The position numbers and the translations under genes are program-made. DNA of 64,000 nt from CAMFTQ01 sp051881615 (lineage in GTDB: Bacteria; Bacillota; Clostridia; Oscillospirales; Acutalibacteraceae). Each line of letters starts with the position of its first letter. The stretch's first letter is position 1. Location: NCBI GenBank assembly GCA_051881615.1, contig JBJEQF010000033.1, positions 1 to 64,000 of the forward strand, read 5' to 3'. Positions 61,332 to 64,000 of this stretch are shown piece after piece. The notes under the pieces were generated by a model. That model saw only the letters and a list, made by a program, of their open reading frames with translations, was not told the DNA's origin and did no database searches.

Positions 61332-63612
61332 TTAGCCCTGAACTCTTCTGCGAACAAGGAACATAACGCCTGCAGCAGCAACGAGGATTGAAAGGAGAAC
61401 TACTGCTGTAGCAGCGTCACCAGTCTGAACTGCGCCGTTTGAAGGACCTTCTGTACCAGGTGTGTTCGGAGTTGTTGTCGGAGCTACTGTTGTAGGCTCG
61501 TCAGGAGTTGCAGGAGCATCTGTAGCAGGAGCATCTGTTGCAGGCTCTGTTACAGGATCTGTTACAGGCTCTTCTGTTGTTGGCTCTGTTGTAGGCTCTG
61601 TTGTGTGTGGGCAATCTACAACTGCAACTGACTCGTTGAAGCTGTACTCTGATACCATAACACCGTCAGCAGCATATACTGTATCGTTTACAGAGTTCAT
61701 CTCTTCGATTACTGTCCAAACATCTGTTGTGCCGCCAGCGATAACCTTGAAGTTTAATGTAACGAGTACGCCCTCTGTTGTGAAGTCGATACCCTTAAGC
61801 TTAGAATCGTTGAACTTAACCATACCGTCTAAGTCCTCGTTGTAAACAACGTCAGGATCTACAGGGAATGCAACCTCTGTATCTAATGGCTTAACAAGCT
61901 CAAGGATTGAGCTGTCATAATTTGTTGTAGCCTGGAAGTTTACGAGCTTCTCAGCAGCCTGTAATGTAACTGTGTAGCTGATTGTGTCGCCAACGTGTGC
62001 TGTTACACCGTTGATAACTGCATCCTGAGATACAGGAGGCTCAGCTGTTGTAGGCTCTGTTGTAGGCTCTGCAACTGTTGTTGGCTCTGTTGTAGGCTCT
62101 GCAACTGTTGTTGGCTCTGTTGTAGGCTCTGCAACTGNNNNNNNNNNNNNNNNNNNNNNNNNNNNNNNNNNNNNNNNNNNNNNNNNNNNNNNNNNNNNNN
62201 NNNNNNNNNNNNNNNNNNNNNNNNNNNNNNNNNNNNNTTGTAGGCTCTGTTGTAGGAACAACAGGATCTGAAACTACTGTTAATGTAGCAGCCTGTGTGA
62301 ACTCTGCCTTTACTTCGCCGTCAGCAACATAGCATGTTGTAGCGTTTACTGAGTTCATCTCTTCGAGTGAGCACTTAACCTCTGACTCGCCTTCAGCGAT
62401 AACTTCAAAGTTAAGTGATACTAATACGCCGCCAGCTGTGAAATCAAAGCCCTTAAGGAATGAACCGTTGAACTTAACAGCGTTTTCAAGGTTTGTGTTC
62501 CAAACGAGGTTTTTCTCTGCAAGAACAGGGAATGCTGTAACGTCATCGTTGTCAGCGTCAGAAGACTCTACGAGCTTAAGCTTTGAGCTGTCATATGTGA
62601 TAACGCCCTGGATGTTCTCGATCTTCTCAGGAACTGTAAGGAGCACTGTGTAGTTAACCTTGTCGCCAACCTTAACTTCTGTGCCGTTTACAGCTGTATT
62701 GCCGCTTGGAGCAGCTGTTGTCTCTTCAGGAGCAGCTGTTGTTTCCTCAGGAGCAGCTGTTGTCTCTTCAGGAGCAGCAGTTGTTTCTTCAGGAGCAACT
62801 GTTGTTTCTTCAGGAGCAACTGTTGTCTCTTCAGGAGCAGCTGTTGTCTCTTCTGTTGGCTCCTCTGTGCTTGGAACCATCTCGATGTTAGTTACAACTT
62901 CGCCTGATTTTGTAGCAAAGTCAAAGCCGTTAACATCAATTGTAAGTGTTACGTCTGATTTCTCTAATACTTCAACAGGAGCGCCTGCCTGACCGTCTAA
63001 TACACCATCAAAAGTCCAGTTGTAAGCCCAACCGCCGTTGCAAGCAAACTTTCCTTCGTAACCGTCAAAAGCGTCTACGCCCTTGAATGTGATTGACCAT
63101 ACGCCCGGCTCAACCTCTGTCATCTTGTTAGCTTCAAAGCCAGCTTCCCATGCAAGACCGTTGCACCATGTAGATGTATCGTCACCGTTACCAACTACAG
63201 AGATGTACTCAAGTACAAATTCGCCTACGCCTGAACCTGATACCTCGATAGCCTTTGACTCGCTGTCGAATGTGATTGTAACGTCACAAGCAGTTATAAC
63301 GTTTACAGATACGTTCTGACCGTTTTCATCGCCCCAGGCGTTATCCCAGCCAGCACCGTCTGTAACCTTGAAGCCGTAAGCACCGGCAGGAACATCAGCA
63401 ACTGTTAATGAGTATGTACCGTCGCCGTTGTCTACCATTACTGAACCAAGCTCAGCTGTAGCTTCCCATTCAGCAGCAAGACCGGGAATGTTGCCTGCAA
63501 CTACATAAGTTTCGCCAGCAGCAGCTGATACGCCTAATGCAGTGCAGAACATTGTTGCAATCATAGCAATAGTTAAGATAATGCTGATTGCTTTTGTGTG
63601 TTTCTTGAACAT
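61332..63612 (-). CDS. Cell-surface scaffoldin: two beta-sandwich modules, two cohesins, C-terminal anchor (broken by assembly gap)
   Basis: ATG 63612 has AAGGAGG 8 bases upstream; the ATG at 63645 has none. Signal peptide 1-31. Module 1 (about 36-127) resembles the X25 starch-binding type of pullulanases (W, YGFKV, WDNAWGDENG). Module 2 (132-245, with WCNGLAWEAG and GGWAYNW) is similar. Then a linker of seven APEETT-like units (249-303), cohesin 1 (about 307-449), an EPTT linker with 100 N, cohesin 2, a Thr/Pro linker and a tail of VQTGD, hydrophobic helix and RRR, like a non-standard sortase or membrane anchor. The frame differs on the two sides of the N run because its length is arbitrary. 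Likely binds starch and dockerin enzymes at the cell surface. Confidence 0.85.
62041..62265 (-). repeat. 30-base tandem repeat encoding (EPTTEPTTVA)n
   Basis: A 30-base unit coding for ten residues is repeated at least three times before the gap and continues after it. The copy number is unknown because of the gap. Confidence 0.9.
62138..62237. other. Assembly gap (100 N)
   Basis: Exactly 100 N, the usual placeholder for a gap of unknown size. It lies in a 30-base tandem repeat, which explains why assembly failed. Confidence 0.98.
62705..62850 (-). repeat. 18-base tandem repeat encoding (APEETT)n
   Basis: About seven 18-base units with third-position and Ala/Val variation, forming the first flexible linker of the scaffoldin. 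Confidence 0.85.
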
Positions 63613-63656
63613 TTTTTGTTTCCTCCTTAAAAAATTATGCTTCATTGAGCGTAACT

Positions 63657-63685
63657 ATTATATAACATATTTTTAGAAAAATCAA
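63657..63685 (-). promoter_or_regulatory. Scaffoldin promoter
   Basis: On the minus strand TTGATT (63680-63685), 17-base spacer, TATAAT (63657-63662). Leader about 38 bases. Confidence 0.75.
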
Positions 63686-63844
63686 TACCAAAATCTATAT
63701 ATTTATTAGCATTATTTTTATTTTTTTTGGACTGCTGTCCATATTGTACAAAAGCCGAGTGCTTGTTTTGGTGAATATTACAATACTATGTAATAATTTG
63801 TTCATATGTGGCTTTTTGCCTGTTTTATTGATAAAAGCTCACTG

Positions 63845-64000
63845 TCACAGCTTTTCAGGTGCGGGGTAATCCACGCCGAAGGTGTCTACTGTTACCTTTT
63901 TCATAACCTGCTCATCAAGCGGTTTGTCGGAATAGTCTGTGTCGCACTGTGCGATTTCGTCAACTACGTCCATACCCTCAATAACCTTGCCAAACGCCGC
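63845..64000 (-). CDS. Cyclophilin-type peptidyl-prolyl isomerase, C-terminal end (partial)
   Basis: The last 51 codons read AAFGKVIEGMDVVDEIA and continue to EKL, then TGA at 63845-63847. FGKVIEGMDVVD is the conserved last strand and helix of cyclophilins. The start lies beyond the window, so size and location of the protein are unknown. Too short for a standalone ORF call but clear by motif. Confidence 0.9.
   Translation of the reverse strand, partial: AAFGKVIEGMDVVDEIAQCDTDYSDKPLDEQVMKKVTVDTFGVDYPAPEKL

Noticed and set aside
62041..62137. Continuation of the scaffoldin frame past the gap as Ser-Cys-Arg-Ala-Tyr repeats
   Set aside because: It is the wrong frame of the EPTT repeat, caused by the arbitrary 100-N gap length; the true frame is read from the other side.
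62705..62850. CRISPR-like repeat pattern
   Set aside because: The units are contiguous 18-base coding repeats without spacers, forming a protein linker.
1..64000. CRISPR array, prophage, integrase or rRNA
   Set aside because: No regularly spaced repeats, no phage or integrase genes and no rRNA sequence were found in the window.

Overview
The window is a stretch of a low-to-mid GC Gram-positive, spore-forming gut Clostridia chromosome, most likely a Ruminococcus close to R. bromii. The evidence is threefold: the gpr-spoIIP sporulation pair; the ctsR-mcsA-mcsB-clpC heat-shock operon and csoR-copA typical of Firmicutes; and a cell-surface cohesin scaffoldin with modules resembling the starch-binding X25 type, plus a dockerin-tagged protease, which recall the R. 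bromii amylosome. The species name is inference.

Layout. 1-370: tRNA cluster (Asp partial, Phe, Gly, Cys) with two terminators. 436-2300: a small accessory island with a Cys-rich hypothetical gene and a Fic AMPylase gene lying between two ~108 bp direct repeats. 2307-8351: gltD/gltB (glutamate synthase). 8855-14381: a DRE-TIM aldolase, then clpC-mcsB-mcsA-ctsR on the minus strand under a promoter flanked by two CtsR boxes. 14660-17761: a DUF5104-like membrane protein, a pseudogene remnant, and an overlapping DUF1858-trmK-nif3 group. 17931-30026: a long plus-strand housekeeping run (trmB, a repeat lipoprotein, a two-component system, yqhQ, prmC, recA, recX, rimO, pgsA, cysE, cysS). 30234-34173: two-component system plus HtrA protease. 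34300-39256: aspS-gatC-gatA-gatB (minus), giving amide-tRNA formation. 39991-45994: glyA, dusB, a CmpB-like membrane protein, a Thr/Glu-rich surface protein, spoIIP and gpr (minus). 46139-47770: a secreted C1A cysteine protease with a dockerin. 47775-50614: csoR and copA with a fused CopZ-like domain (minus). 50823-52224: K+ channel and Bcp peroxiredoxin. 52449-57938: a two-component system next to a VTC / DUF4956 / Cthe_2159-like operon. 58059-60648: a decayed three-gene glutamyl-ligase/amidotransferase operon. 61332-63612: scaffoldin interrupted by a 100-N assembly gap. 63845-64000: 3' end of a cyclophilin gene.

How the parts connect. The scaffoldin (cohesins) and the dockerin protease are potential partners of one extracellular complex. 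The decayed operon at 58-60.6 kb and the short remnant at 15.8-16.05 kb derive from the same ancestral gene order, one of them with a junction joining parts of two genes. Three two-component systems each sit beside envelope-related genes. Several classes of intergenic hairpin repeats (2.1, 39.6, 52.3, 60.9 and 61.1 kb) punctuate operon boundaries.

All calls rest on reading the sequence and the supplied translations; no database search was possible. Promoters are matches to the sigma-A consensus only.
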